DNA of 64,000 nt from contig NZ_PYAL01000001.1 of assembly GCF_004121055.1 (NCBI RefSeq), positions 1,488,001 through 1,552,000 on the forward strand. Reading direction: 5' to 3'. The notes under the pieces were generated by a model. The model was not told where the DNA came from and did no database searches. It was given only the letters and a program-made list of their open reading frames with translations. The translations under genes were made by a program, and so were the position numbers. This stretch comes from Achromobacter aloeverae (lineage in GTDB: Bacteria > Pseudomonadota > Gammaproteobacteria > Burkholderiales > Burkholderiaceae_B). Positions 42,049-51,185 of the stretch are shown in pieces. Each line of letters begins with the position of its first letter. Position 1 is the stretch's first letter.

Positions 42049-44088
42049 ATGTACAGAATAGGCGTGGATGTGGGCGGTACGTTTACGGATCTGGTGCTGG
42101 TGCACGGCGAAAGCGGCGGCACCATCTTCCACAAGGTGCCGTCCACGCCGCATGACCCCTCCGAGGCGATCCATCGCGGCGTGACCGAGCTGATGACGGA
42201 ACACGGCCTGGACCCCGCCGCCATCCGTCACATCGGACACGGCACCACCGTCGCCACCAACCTGGTCATCGAGCGCAAGGGCGCGCGCTGCGCGTTGATC
42301 ACCACCCGCGGATTTCGAGACATCCTGGATATCGGACGCCAGACCCGTCCGCACAATTTCGACTATGGCGTACGCAAGCCCCAGGCCCTGGCGCCGCGCC
42401 GCTGGCGCAAGGAAGTGCGCGAGCGCGTCGAGGCATCCGGCGCCATCCTTGAACCGCTGAACGAGGACGACGTGCGCCTCGCCGCCGAGGCGCTGAAGGC
42501 CGACGGCGTGGAAGCCATCGCCATCTGCTATCTGCATTCCTATCGCAATCCGGCGCACGAGCAGCGCACCCGCGAGATCGTGCGGGAGATCCTGCCCGAC
42601 GCCTACATCTGCCTGTCCAGCGAAGTACTGCCGGAGTTCCGCGAGTACGAACGGTTCTCCACCACGGTGCTCAATGCGAAAGTGGGACCTCGCATGGAGA
42701 ACTACCTGGCCAATTTCGTGGCCCGGGTGAAGGATGCCGGCGTCCGCCAGGATCCCTACACCATTCATTCCAACGGCGGACTGATGTCGGTGGAGGCGGT
42801 ACGCCGCTTTCCCGTCAAGACCTGCCTGTCGGGCCCCGCCGCCGGCGTGATCGGCGCGGCGGCGCTGGGCCGCGTCATCGGCTATCCCAACCTGGTGACG
42901 TTCGACGTCGGCGGCACCAGCACCGACGTGTCGCTGATCGCCGACGGCCAGGCCATGTTCAGCGCCAGCCGCAACGTAGCGGGCTATCCGGTGAAGACGC
43001 CCATGGTCGACATCCACGTCATCGGCGCCGGAGGCGGCAGCCTCACCCGCATGGACGATGCCGGGTCGCTGAAGGTCGGGCCCGAAAGCGCCGGCGCGGC
43101 GCCCGGTCCGGTGGGCTACGGCCGGGGCGGCCGCCAGCCGACCATCACGGACGCGCAGATTTCCCTGCACCGCCTGAACCCGGTCGCCGTGCTGGACGGC
43201 AAGATGCCCATCCATGCCGACGCCGCCAAGCAAGCCCTGCGCGCGGAGGTCGCCGACAAGCTGGGCCTCGGCCTGGAGGCGGCCGCCGAAGGCATCATCC
43301 GCATCGCCAATGCCAACATGAGCCGGGCCATCCGGGCCGTGTCCACCGAGCGCGGCTACGACCTGTCCAGCTTCGCGCTGATCGCCTTCGGCGGCGCGGG
43401 CCCCCTGCACGCGCTGGGCGTGGCGCGCGAATGCGGCATCCCGACGGTCATCGTGCCGCGCGAGCCGGGCACCATGTGCGCGCGCGGCATCCTGTTGACG
43501 GACATTTCCTTCGACTTCGTCGCCAGCGACATCTCGCTGCTGGACGACGATGCCTGGACGCGCGTGCGGGGCCGCTTCGATGCGCTGCGCGCCGACGCCG
43601 ACCGCTGGCTGGACGACGAACAGGTGCCGGTCGCCCAACGACGCTACCAGAGCCAGATCGACGCTCGCTACGTCGGGCAGAACTTCGAGGTTGCGGTGCC
43701 CGTCGAAGGGCCGCTGGATGCGGCCGCCCTCGTCCGGTTCGCGGCCGACTTCCATGAAGCGCATCGCAAGGAATATGGCTACGACGTGCCGTCGCGCCCC
43801 ATCGAAATCATCAACTGCCGCATGAAGGCCATCGGCGCCATCGCCAAGGCGCCCCTGGCGCCGCTGGACTCGACCGGGGACAACCAGCCGCGCGGCGAAC
43901 GCGACATCTGGTTCGGAGACGGCCATGGCTGGCTGCCCTCGCCGGTCTACCACCGCGCCAGCCTGGCGCCAGGCGTACGCATCGCCGGTCCGGCCGTCAT
44001 CGAGGAAATGAGCTCCACCACGGTGCTCGAACCCGGGCACGACATGACGGTGGATGCCTACGGCAACCTCATCATCAATCTCGATTGA
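42049..44088 (+). CDS. hyuA: Hydantoinase/oxoprolinase subunit A
   Basis: A 679-residue ATP-dependent amidohydrolase subunit of the HyuA/acetone-carboxylase-beta/5-oxoprolinase family. It begins with the actin-fold phosphate loop MYRIGVDVGGTFTDLVLV, then HGTTVATNLVIERKGARCALITTRGFRDILDIGRQ (typical of the family), and LVTFDVGGTSTDVSLI (second phosphate loop) and IAFGGAGPLHALGVARE. The partner HyuB follows after 22 nt. The pair opens cyclic amides (hydantoins, 5-oxoproline) with ATP; the exact substrate is not readable from sequence. Confidence 0.92.
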   Translation: MYRIGVDVGGTFTDLVLVHGESGGTIFHKVPSTPHDPSEAIHRGVTELMTEHGLDPAAIRHIGHGTTVATNLVIERKGARCALITTRGFRDILDIGRQTRPHNFDYGVRKPQALAPRRWRKEVRERVEASGAILEPLNEDDVRLAAEALKADGVEAIAICYLHSYRNPAHEQRTREIVREILPDAYICLSSEVLPEFREYERFSTTVLNAKVGPRMENYLANFVARVKDAGVRQDPYTIHSNGGLMSVEAVRRFPVKTCLSGPAAGVIGAAALGRVIGYPNLVTFDVGGTSTDVSLIADGQAMFSASRNVAGYPVKTPMVDIHVIGAGGGSLTRMDDAGSLKVGPESAGAAPGPVGYGRGGRQPTITDAQISLHRLNPVAVLDGKMPIHADAAKQALRAEVADKLGLGLEAAAEGIIRIANANMSRAIRAVSTERGYDLSSFALIAFGGAGPLHALGVARECGIPTVIVPREPGTMCARGILLTDISFDFVASDISLLDDDAWTRVRGRFDALRADADRWLDDEQVPVAQRRYQSQIDARYVGQNFEVAVPVEGPLDAAALVRFAADFHEAHRKEYGYDVPSRPIEIINCRMKAIGAIAKAPLAPLDSTGDNQPRGERDIWFGDGHGWLPSPVYHRASLAPGVRIAGPAVIEEMSSTTVLEPGHDMTVDAYGNLIINLD

Positions 44089-44110
44089 ACCATCACCGCA
44101 AGGGCTAGGC

Positions 44111-45820
44111 ATGAACCAGACGGAAACCGTACACGACCCCATCGAAATGGAGGTCTTCAACAACCGGCTGCAGTCGATCACCGAGGACATGAACAATACG
44201 CTGGTGCGTTCCTCGTTTTCGACCAATATCAAGGAGCGCAAGGACTGCTCGGTGGCCCTGTTCGACGCGCGTGGGCGCCTGGTGGTCCAGGGCACGCAAA
44301 TCCCGCTGCACCTGGGTTCGCTCAATGGCGCCGTGAAGACCGTGCTGGCACGTTATGGCCAGGACGGCATCCGCGAGGGCGACGCATACATCTGCAACGA
44401 CCCCTACCTGGCCGCCGGCAGCCACCTGCCGGACGTCAACCTGGTCACGCCGATCTTCCATGACGGCAGCCTGGCGTTCTTCGCCGCCAATGTAGGCCAT
44501 CATTCCGACTTCGGCGGCGTCGTCGCCGGGTCGATCGCCGGCAATCTCCGATCCGTCTTCGCGGAAGGCCTGCGCCTGCCGGTCATCCGTATCGTGCGCG
44601 AAGGCGTGCTGGACGAAGACCTGCTGTATCTCATCGCGAACAATACGCGGGACCCAGAAGAGCGCATGCTGGACCTGAAGGTGCAGATCGCCACGAATGC
44701 GCGCGGCGCGGCGGCCGTGCGCGGGTTGATCGGGCAAATGGGCCTGGAGAAGACGCTGCGCGCGGTGGATGACGTCATCGTCTACACCCGCAACCGCCTG
44801 CGCATGCGCATCGCCGCGCTGAAGCAAGGCACCTACGCATTCGAAAACTGGCTCGACGACGACGGCCTGGGCGACGGCGCCCCGGTGCCGGTGCGCGTTT
44901 CCGTGACGGTGGAGCGCGACCGGCTGGTCTTCGACTTCACCGGCACCGGCGCACAGGCGCGCGGCGCCATGAACCTGCCGGTGAACGCCTTGAATGCCTG
45001 CGTCTACTATTCGGTCAAGTCCCTGCTCGATCCGGCGCTGGCCGCCAACGAAGGACTGATCGAACCCCTGGAAATCCGCCTGCCGCCGGGCAGCATCGTC
45101 AATCCGGCGCCTCCCGCCGCCGTGGGCGCCCGGTCCTTGACCGCGCAGAAGGTGGCCGGCGCCATCTTCGGCGCCTTCCGTGGCGTGCTGCCCGACGAGC
45201 GCGTCATGGGAGCAGGCAACGACGTCTGCCCCGCCATCGTGTTTTCCGGCGCCAACCGCGGCCGGGCGGGTGAATTCGTCTACCTGGAGTCCATCGGCGG
45301 CGGCTCGGGCGCGACGGCCGATGCGGACGGCATGGACGGCATCCACGTCCACATGACCAATTCCTCGAACCTGCCCGTGGAAGCGCTGGAGAACGAATAC
45401 CCCCTGCGCGTCGATGAATACGCCTACGTGCAGGACTCGGGCGGCGCCGGACGACGGCGCGGCGGCATGGGCCTGGCGCGACAGATACGCAGCCTGGTGG
45501 ACGGCATCGTGTTCACGGCCCGGGCCGACTCACATACGGTCGGCGAGGCTTCGGGCGCCCTGGGCGCGGGCCCGGGGGGCCGGGCAAGACTGGAACTGCG
45601 TGAGCCCGAAGGCACCGTGCGCGCGCTGCCTTCCAAGCCGGCGGCAATCACCCTGCGGGCGGGACAAAGCATACGCATGGAGACGTCGGGCGGCGGTGGC
45701 CTGGGCGCCCCTGCGCAGCGTAGCGGCGCCGATGTCGCGGATGACCTTGCCGACCAGGTGATCTCCCCGGAATGGGCGCGTGAACACTATCCGGAGCAAT
45801 GGCGCGAGGTCGCACGCTGA
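44111..45820 (+). CDS. hyuB: Hydantoinase subunit B
   Basis: A 569-residue partner of HyuA. DPIEMEVFNNRLQSITEDMNNTLVRSSFSTNIKERKDCSVALFDARGRLVVQ is the conserved start; IPLHLGSLNGAVKTVL, NDPYLAAGSHLPDVNLVTPIF, HHSDFGG and DEYAYVQDSGGAGRRRGGMGLAR follow in family order. The ATG at 44111 is the one before the conserved start; 22 nt separate it from hyuA. The pair lies ahead of a LysR gene and a Bug receptor gene, which suggests a small uptake-and-hydrolysis module for a cyclic amide or related acid. Confidence 0.92.
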   Translation: MNQTETVHDPIEMEVFNNRLQSITEDMNNTLVRSSFSTNIKERKDCSVALFDARGRLVVQGTQIPLHLGSLNGAVKTVLARYGQDGIREGDAYICNDPYLAAGSHLPDVNLVTPIFHDGSLAFFAANVGHHSDFGGVVAGSIAGNLRSVFAEGLRLPVIRIVREGVLDEDLLYLIANNTRDPEERMLDLKVQIATNARGAAAVRGLIGQMGLEKTLRAVDDVIVYTRNRLRMRIAALKQGTYAFENWLDDDGLGDGAPVPVRVSVTVERDRLVFDFTGTGAQARGAMNLPVNALNACVYYSVKSLLDPALAANEGLIEPLEIRLPPGSIVNPAPPAAVGARSLTAQKVAGAIFGAFRGVLPDERVMGAGNDVCPAIVFSGANRGRAGEFVYLESIGGGSGATADADGMDGIHVHMTNSSNLPVEALENEYPLRVDEYAYVQDSGGAGRRRGGMGLARQIRSLVDGIVFTARADSHTVGEASGALGAGPGGRARLELREPEGTVRALPSKPAAITLRAGQSIRMETSGGGGLGAPAQRSGADVADDLADQVISPEWAREHYPEQWREVAR

Positions 45821-45899
45821 TGGCCGACGGACAACCGTCCCGGCCGGCGCGCATGGCGCAGGCGCCGCCAGCGTGACCAGCGTGGCCAGGGTCTGGGCC

Positions 45900-46841
45900 T
45901 CAGTCCTTGCCTGGTGCGCGCGCAACGCCATGCCGGCCCGCCAGCGCGTCCGCCTCCTGCAGGATGAAGCGGCGCAGCCAGGCATGAGGCGCATCGGCCT
46001 GGTGCCGTTCATGCCAGAACAGGGAGATCCGCAGGCGCGGCAACGGCAAGGGCGCCGGCAGGACCACCGTCCCGCTCGACGGGGCCAGGGCGCTGGCCAT
46101 GCTGGCGGGCAAGGTGGCGACGAGGTCCGTGTCGCGCACCACGAAAGGCACGGCCAGGTAGCTGGACAACACCATGGCGACGCGCCGGCGGCGGCCCTGT
46201 TCGGACAGCGCCGCGTCCAGCTGGATGTTGAAGTAGCCGGAATGGCCGACGGCGTCGATATGCTCATGGTCGAGGAAGGTATCCATGTTCCAGGGGCGCG
46301 CCAGCAGGGGATGGCCAGCCCGCACCAGGCAACAGGCGCTCTCCTCGAACAGGAAACACGCACGCAGGCTGTCGGGCGGGTCCGGGTAATGCCCGATATA
46401 CAGCTCGATGTGGTTCTGGGTCAGCATGTCCAGCCCGCCATGCGGCGTGGGCGGCAGGACACGCAGGCGGATGTTGGGAGCGACGGCGCGCAGCCGGGCG
46501 ACCAGTCCCGGCAGGGCGACGAACTGGATGTAGTCGCTGGCGTAGAGGCTGTAGCGCTTGTGGGCGGCGGCCGGGTCGAAGTCCGAACCGGCGAGGGTTT
46601 CGCTGCGCCAGGCCTCCAGGAAGGGCCGGAACTCGCGGTGCAGGTGCATGGCGCGCTCGGTGGGCAGCAGCGAGTTGCCGTGGCGGATCAGGAGCGGATC
46701 GCCAAACAGGTGGCGCAGGCGGCTGAGGGCCGAACTCATGGCGGGCTGGGTAATCCCTAGCTGGGCAGCGGCCTTGGAGACGCTGCGCAGGGAAATCAGC
46801 GCATCGAAATGCGGCAACAGGTGTAGATCCACGGACTGCAT
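45900..46841 (-). CDS. LysR-family regulator (NodD/LinR-like)
   Basis: A 313-residue protein starting MQSVDLHLLPHFDALISLRSVSKAAAQLGITQPAMSSALSRLRHLFGDPLLIRHGNSLLPTERA, the 'nodulation-type' LysR helix-turn-helix with L-L-x-x-F-D-A-L. A two-lobe effector domain follows (SLYASDYIQFVALPGLVARLRAVAPNIRLRVLPP). Convergent with hyuB and divergent from the Bug receptor gene, so probably the regulator of both. The sequence 46852-46865 between it and bug is a LysR-type palindrome. Confidence 0.9.
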   Translation of the reverse strand: MQSVDLHLLPHFDALISLRSVSKAAAQLGITQPAMSSALSRLRHLFGDPLLIRHGNSLLPTERAMHLHREFRPFLEAWRSETLAGSDFDPAAAHKRYSLYASDYIQFVALPGLVARLRAVAPNIRLRVLPPTPHGGLDMLTQNHIELYIGHYPDPPDSLRACFLFEESACCLVRAGHPLLARPWNMDTFLDHEHIDAVGHSGYFNIQLDAALSEQGRRRRVAMVLSSYLAVPFVVRDTDLVATLPASMASALAPSSGTVVLPAPLPLPRLRISLFWHERHQADAPHAWLRRFILQEADALAGRHGVARAPGKD

Positions 46842-46851
46842 CGTGTCTGGT

Positions 46852-46865
46852 TTATAGGTCTATAA
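46852..46865. promoter_or_regulatory. LysR-type palindrome TTATAG-GT-CTATAA
   Basis: TTATAG (46852-46857) and CTATAA (46860-46865) are perfect inverted copies with a 2-bp spacer, 10 bp upstream of the lysR start and 120 bp ahead of bug. It contains a T-N11-A core, as expected for LysR regulators. A related CTATATAG sits at 41962 ahead of hyuA. Confidence 0.55.
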
Positions 46866-46985
46866 GTCGCACTATGTGGGGCACGCCAGCTGATGTTCGT
46901 ACCATGTCCGGGGAGCAGGCATCCGCTCGAACGGATCCGCATCCGGACTGTCTTTTTACTACGACTCGACGAGAAGGATCTCAAT

Positions 46986-47972
46986 ATGAGCACAAGGGGA
47001 AAGCTGGCAATGGCGCTGGCGTTCTATGCGGCACTCTGTACCGCGCAGGCCGCACCGCAGGAAACGCCCGCGCAATGGCCGGACAAGCCGGTGCATTTCA
47101 TCGTGCCGTTCGCCGTCGGCGGCTCCACCGACCTGGTCATGCGGCGCGTCGCCGATGAGCTGGGCAAGGAGACGGGACAGCCGATGATCGTGGAAAACCG
47201 CGTCGGCGGCGGCGGCCTGGTGGGGTCGTCCTGGATCACGCGGCAGAAGCCGGACGGCTATACCCTGATGATAGGCACGATCTCCACCCACGCCATGCAT
47301 CCCAGCGTGTTCAAGTCGCTGCCCTACGACATCTTCAAGGACTTCACGCCGATCACGATGATAGGCACCATCCCGGACCTGATCGTGGTCAATCCGCAAG
47401 TTCCCGCCAAGACCTTGCAGGAATTCATCGCGCTGGCGAAAAGCAAGCCCGGCCGCATCACCTATGCGTCCGGCGGCCCGGGCACGTCCAGTCACCTGGG
47501 CGCCGAGTACTTCGCCGCCGAGGCGGGCATCAAGCTCAACCACATCCCCTACAAGGGCAGCGGGCCGGCGCTGGTCGACGCGCTGGGCGGCCATGTCGAC
47601 ATGATGCTGGACGTCATCATGACCTCGCTCGAACCCGTCAAGAATGGCCGCATGCGGGCATTGGCGGTGACCTCGCGCACGCGCTCGCCGCTCATGCCGG
47701 ACGTGCCGACGGTCGAGGAGCTGGGCATCAGGGACTTCGAAGCCATCATCTGGTTCGCCATCTACGGTCCCGCCGGCATATCGCCGGCCTTGCAGCAGCG
47801 CATCGCCGACCGCATCGACCAGGTACTGCAGGGCCAGGACATGAAGACCTTCCTGCTGCAGCAGGGCATCCAGGTCGCCGGCACGGGGCCGGCCCAGCTG
47901 TCGGCGCAGATGCGCACCGACTACGCCAAGTGGAAGCGCGTGGTGGAGATCTCCGGCTTCGAGCCGCAGTAG
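46986..47972 (+). CDS. Bug-family periplasmic receptor beside hyuAB
   Basis: A 328-residue secreted receptor. Signal peptide MSTRGKLAMALAFYAALCTAQA, cleaved after about residue 22. Mature part: WPDKPVHFIVPFAVGGSTDLVMRRVADELG, MIVENRVGGGGLVGSSWI, ITYASGGPGTSSHLGAEYFAAEAG and IPYKGSGPALVDALGGHVDMMLD. GAGAAGGATCTCAAT precedes the ATG. The ligand is probably the acid or cyclic amide processed by HyuAB, under the divergent LysR regulator (inference from context). Confidence 0.93.
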   Translation: MSTRGKLAMALAFYAALCTAQAAPQETPAQWPDKPVHFIVPFAVGGSTDLVMRRVADELGKETGQPMIVENRVGGGGLVGSSWITRQKPDGYTLMIGTISTHAMHPSVFKSLPYDIFKDFTPITMIGTIPDLIVVNPQVPAKTLQEFIALAKSKPGRITYASGGPGTSSHLGAEYFAAEAGIKLNHIPYKGSGPALVDALGGHVDMMLDVIMTSLEPVKNGRMRALAVTSRTRSPLMPDVPTVEELGIRDFEAIIWFAIYGPAGISPALQQRIADRIDQVLQGQDMKTFLLQQGIQVAGTGPAQLSAQMRTDYAKWKRVVEISGFEPQ

Positions 47973-47976
47973 CCGT

Positions 47977-48009
47977 GGGGCGGGAGAGACCGAGGGCCGG
48001 GCCCGCCCC
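47977..48009. terminator. GC-rich stem-loop between convergent genes
   Basis: GGGGCGGG (47977-47984) and CCCGCCCC (48002-48009) pair perfectly, 5 nt after the bug stop and 24 bp before the end of the convergent TonB-receptor gene. No T-run. Confidence 0.4.
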
Positions 48010-48032
48010 TCCCCGGCGCCCCGGGGGCGCGA

Positions 48033-50210
48033 TCACCAGGTATAGGTGGCCGTCGCCATCACCGTGCGTTGGGCGCCGTAGTAGCAGAACAAATAGCTGG
48101 AGCAATACGACACGTAGGTCTTGTTGAACAGGTTGGACGCATTCAGCGCCAGCCGCCAGCGATCGATGTCGTAGTGCACCGCGGCGTCGACCAGCGTATG
48201 CGACGGCACGACCAGCGTATTGTCCGCGCTGCCATAGCTCTTGCCCACATAACGCACGCCGGCCCCGAAGCCCAGCTTGTCCAGCGGGCCGCCGTGTATC
48301 GTGTAGTCGCCCCACACCGACGCCATCTGCACCGGCTGCGAGACGGGATGATTGCCCTGGTCGCCGTTATTGGACTTCAGCACCGTCTGGTGCAGGTAGG
48401 AATACGACGCCAGCAGGCTGAAGTTGCGCGTCAGTTCCGCATGGCCTTCCACTTCCACCCCGCGCGATCGGACTTCGCCCGACTGTACGCTGTAGTTCGT
48501 GTGCGCGGGATCGGCGGTCAGCACATTGCTCTGGCGCAGGTCGAACAACGCCAGGGTGACATAGCTGCGCACGTCATTGGGCTGGTACTTGATGCCCACC
48601 TCGTACTGCTTGCCCTCGGTCGGCTTGAAGGCATTGCCCGCGTAGTCCGTGCCGGTCTGCGGCTGGAAGGACGTCGAATAGCTGGCGTACGGCGCGACGC
48701 CATTATCAAACTTGTAGTTCAGGCCGGCGCGCCAGGTGAAGGCGTGGTCGCGCTGGTCCGTGCGCGACGACGGCAGGCCCGTAATGGCGTTGTCCTGGCG
48801 ATCGTCCGTATGGGCCCAGTCGAAGCGCCCGCCCAGTGTCAGCAGCCAGCGGTCCAGGCGCGCCTGCTCCTGCAGGTAGGTGCCCAGCTGCGTCAGCCGG
48901 GTGGTCTGGTCCAGCGTGACCGGCACCGTCGGCAGGACGCTGAAATCCGGGTTGTAGATATCGATGGGATAGTTGGCGAAATACGCCCCGCCGCGATGGA
49001 TGTTGCTGCGCAGGTATTGGTAATCCAGCCCGGCCAGCACCGTGTGGCGCACCGGCCCGGTCGAGAAATCCGCCTGCACCTGGTTGTCCAGCGTGAACTG
49101 GCCCATGTGCTCCTTGTTCACGTTGGCCCACATGTAGGCCGTCCGGTAGTCCGGATTGAGCAGGCTGGACACCGACGTCTGGTAGTAATCGATGTCGTCA
49201 TGCAGGTAGCGCAGGTTCTGCCGCACCTTCAGGTGTTCATTGAAGCGATGCTCGAAGAGATAGCCCGCGGAGTATTGATTGCGGGAAAAGTGATCGCGGT
49301 CCGGATCGCCGAGATAATCATGCGGAGAAATCCGGCCATTGGGATTCCAGCGCACGGTGCCGTAGGCGGGCAAGGGATTGAACAGGCCGCCCTGCGGATC
49401 GCGCTGGAAGCTCGTCAACAGCGTCAGGCTGGTGTCCGCGTCGGGACGCCACGTCAAGGCCGGCGCGATGGCCAGGCGCTCCTCGCCAATATGGTCGGTC
49501 TGCGTGTTGGAATCGCGCGCCAGGCCGGTGACGCGGTAAAGCCACTTGCCGTCCTGGTCCAGCGGACCACCGAAGTCGAAACCCAGCTGGCGGCGCTGGT
49601 CGTTGCCTATGCCTACCGTGATGGAATGCAGCGGATCCTCGGTCGGTCGCTTGGTCACCATGTCCACCACCCCGCCCGGGCTGGCCTGGCCATAGAGCAC
49701 CGACGCGGGACCGCGCAGCACGTCGATGCGTTCGAGGAAGTACGGGTCGATGCGGGGATTGGCGAACCAGGTCGTGCGGTTCAGCTTCATGCCGTCCAGG
49801 TAGGAATCCGCGGCGAAGCCGCGGATGCTTAGCTGGTCGAAGCGCAGGTCGTTGTCCTGGCTGGAGGTGGACGGCACGTAGCGCACGGCCTGGTCCAGCG
49901 TCTGGACATTCTGGGCGTCCATCTGGGCGCGCGTAATGACCGTCACCGACTGCGGATTGTCGATCAGGGCCGTGTCCGTCTTGCTGCCGGCCCGGGAGCG
50001 CGTGGCGACATAGCCGGACACCGGCCCGTCGGCGGTTTCCTCGACGCGCTGTCCGCTGACGTCGATCGTCGGAAATTGGGTATTGATCTCCTGGGTTCCG
50101 GTCTGCTGGGCAGCCTGCTGCGCTTGCGCGCCGACCGTCCAGCCTGCCAGGACCGCCAAGGTCCACGTGGACGCGCGCAAGGCCGGGCGCGCCGCCAGAA
50201 TCGAAAACAT
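48033..50210 (-). CDS. TonB-dependent siderophore receptor (FhuE/FpvA type)
   Basis: A 725-residue outer-membrane beta-barrel. Signal peptide MFSILAARPALRASTWTLAVLAGWTVGAQA, then a plug domain with TALIDNPQSVTVITRAQMDAQNVQTLDQAVRYVPSTSSQDNDLRFDQLSIRGFAADSYLDGMKL and RIDVLRGPASVLYGQASPGGVVDMVTKRPT, typical of hydroxamate-type receptors. The barrel ends in ...VMATATYTW, the C-terminal Trp needed for assembly. No N-terminal signalling (STN) domain follows the signal peptide, so it does not signal to an anti-sigma factor. Ribosome site GAGGAGAGCGCTTC. A Fur-box-like palindrome is 43 bp upstream; the divergent AraC gene is its probable activator. Confidence 0.94.
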   Translation of the reverse strand: MFSILAARPALRASTWTLAVLAGWTVGAQAQQAAQQTGTQEINTQFPTIDVSGQRVEETADGPVSGYVATRSRAGSKTDTALIDNPQSVTVITRAQMDAQNVQTLDQAVRYVPSTSSQDNDLRFDQLSIRGFAADSYLDGMKLNRTTWFANPRIDPYFLERIDVLRGPASVLYGQASPGGVVDMVTKRPTEDPLHSITVGIGNDQRRQLGFDFGGPLDQDGKWLYRVTGLARDSNTQTDHIGEERLAIAPALTWRPDADTSLTLLTSFQRDPQGGLFNPLPAYGTVRWNPNGRISPHDYLGDPDRDHFSRNQYSAGYLFEHRFNEHLKVRQNLRYLHDDIDYYQTSVSSLLNPDYRTAYMWANVNKEHMGQFTLDNQVQADFSTGPVRHTVLAGLDYQYLRSNIHRGGAYFANYPIDIYNPDFSVLPTVPVTLDQTTRLTQLGTYLQEQARLDRWLLTLGGRFDWAHTDDRQDNAITGLPSSRTDQRDHAFTWRAGLNYKFDNGVAPYASYSTSFQPQTGTDYAGNAFKPTEGKQYEVGIKYQPNDVRSYVTLALFDLRQSNVLTADPAHTNYSVQSGEVRSRGVEVEGHAELTRNFSLLASYSYLHQTVLKSNNGDQGNHPVSQPVQMASVWGDYTIHGGPLDKLGFGAGVRYVGKSYGSADNTLVVPSHTLVDAAVHYDIDRWRLALNASNLFNKTYVSYCSSYLFCYYGAQRTVMATATYTW

Positions 50211-50252
50211 GAAGCGCTCTCCTCGGAGCATGGGAACCAACTCATAAACAAA

Positions 50253-50268
50253 AATAAGAATTCTTATT
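50253..50268. promoter_or_regulatory. Fur-box-like perfect palindrome
   Basis: AATAAGAATTCTTATT is a perfect 16-bp palindrome inside an AT-rich block (ACAAAAATAAG...TTATTATTTG) between the TonB-receptor and AraC genes. It agrees with the NATWAT-type repeat of Fur boxes, so iron likely represses the receptor and perhaps the regulator. Confidence 0.72.
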
Positions 50269-50366
50269 ATTTGAATTGAAAAGCGGCAGGGCTAGTGGTC
50301 AAATGTCGACGCGAACCGGACAACAATTGGCATGATCACGTACTTTTCAGGACAGGCCACCGCAAA

Positions 50367-51152
50367 ATGGACAATATCTGGCGACAACGCTACGCCGCGG
50401 GATATCAACGGCAACCCTGGCCCGTCATGGGCTGGGGCAAGCGCTATCGCGGCGGCCAGCGCGAGATCTGGCATAGCCATGAACAAGGCCAGCTGGTCTA
50501 TCCCAGCGTGGGCGTGGTGCGGGTGCTGACGCCGGTGGGCGCGTGGACGGTGACGCCCGTCCAGGGCTTGTGGATCGCCTCGGGCGTGGACCATGAACTG
50601 CACATGATAGGCGCCGTGCACCTGCAGACCCTGCGGATAGAACCGGACGCCGCGCCCTGGCTGTGGCAGGAGTGCCGGCTGATCGAGGTGCAGCCCCTGC
50701 TGCGCGAACTGATGCTGGCGATGACCGCCGAGCCGCTGGAGTATGCCCCCGACAGCAATGCGGCGCTGATCGCGCCGCTGGCGCTGCGCTGCCTGGGGAA
50801 CGCGCCTAGGCTGGACCATGGCAGGCTGCCCCTGCCCCGCGACAAGCGCCTGCTGCGCGTTTGCGAAATGCTGATGCAATCACCCGCCAGCGACAGCACG
50901 CTGGAGCAATTGAGCAGCCAGGTCGGCGCCAGCGCGCGCACCGTGGCACGCCTGTTCCAGGCCGAGACCGGCTTGACCTTCGGACAATGGCGGCGGCAGT
51001 TGCGTCTATCCGAAGCCGTGTGCCAGCTCTCGCTGGGCACGCCGGTCTCCACCGTCGCGCGCGACCTGGGCTATGCCAATCCCAATGCCTTCACCGCCAT
51101 GTTCCGCAAGGCGCTGGGCTCGCCGCCGCAGCGGTACATGCGCGGCCTGTGA
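50367..51152 (+). CDS. AraC-family regulator next to the siderophore receptor
   Basis: A 261-residue protein. Residues 1-150 are a cupin-like sensor (WHSHEQGQLVYPSVGVVRVLTPVGAWTVTPVQGLWIASGVDHELHMIG), residues 165-261 the double helix-turn-helix (CEMLMQSPASDSTLEQLSSQVGASARTVARLFQAETGLTFGQWRRQLRLSEAVCQLS, then VARDLGYANPNAFTAMFRKALGSPPQRYMRGL). This is the NimR/YdiP-like subgroup. Divergent from the siderophore receptor gene, so it may respond to the siderophore itself. The ATG at 50367 was chosen since the conserved part begins there; AGGACAGGCCACCGCAAA precedes it. Confidence 0.88.
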   Translation: MDNIWRQRYAAGYQRQPWPVMGWGKRYRGGQREIWHSHEQGQLVYPSVGVVRVLTPVGAWTVTPVQGLWIASGVDHELHMIGAVHLQTLRIEPDAAPWLWQECRLIEVQPLLRELMLAMTAEPLEYAPDSNAALIAPLALRCLGNAPRLDHGRLPLPRDKRLLRVCEMLMQSPASDSTLEQLSSQVGASARTVARLFQAETGLTFGQWRRQLRLSEAVCQLSLGTPVSTVARDLGYANPNAFTAMFRKALGSPPQRYMRGL

Positions 51153-51185
51153 AGACGCCTCCCACCGACGGTGTTTACAAGCGGA

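Noticed and set aside
41962-44325. 787-codon minus-strand frame opposite hyuA
   Set aside because: Longest shadow in the window, but composition is H/R/Q/G-rich and hyuA on the plus strand is unmistakable.
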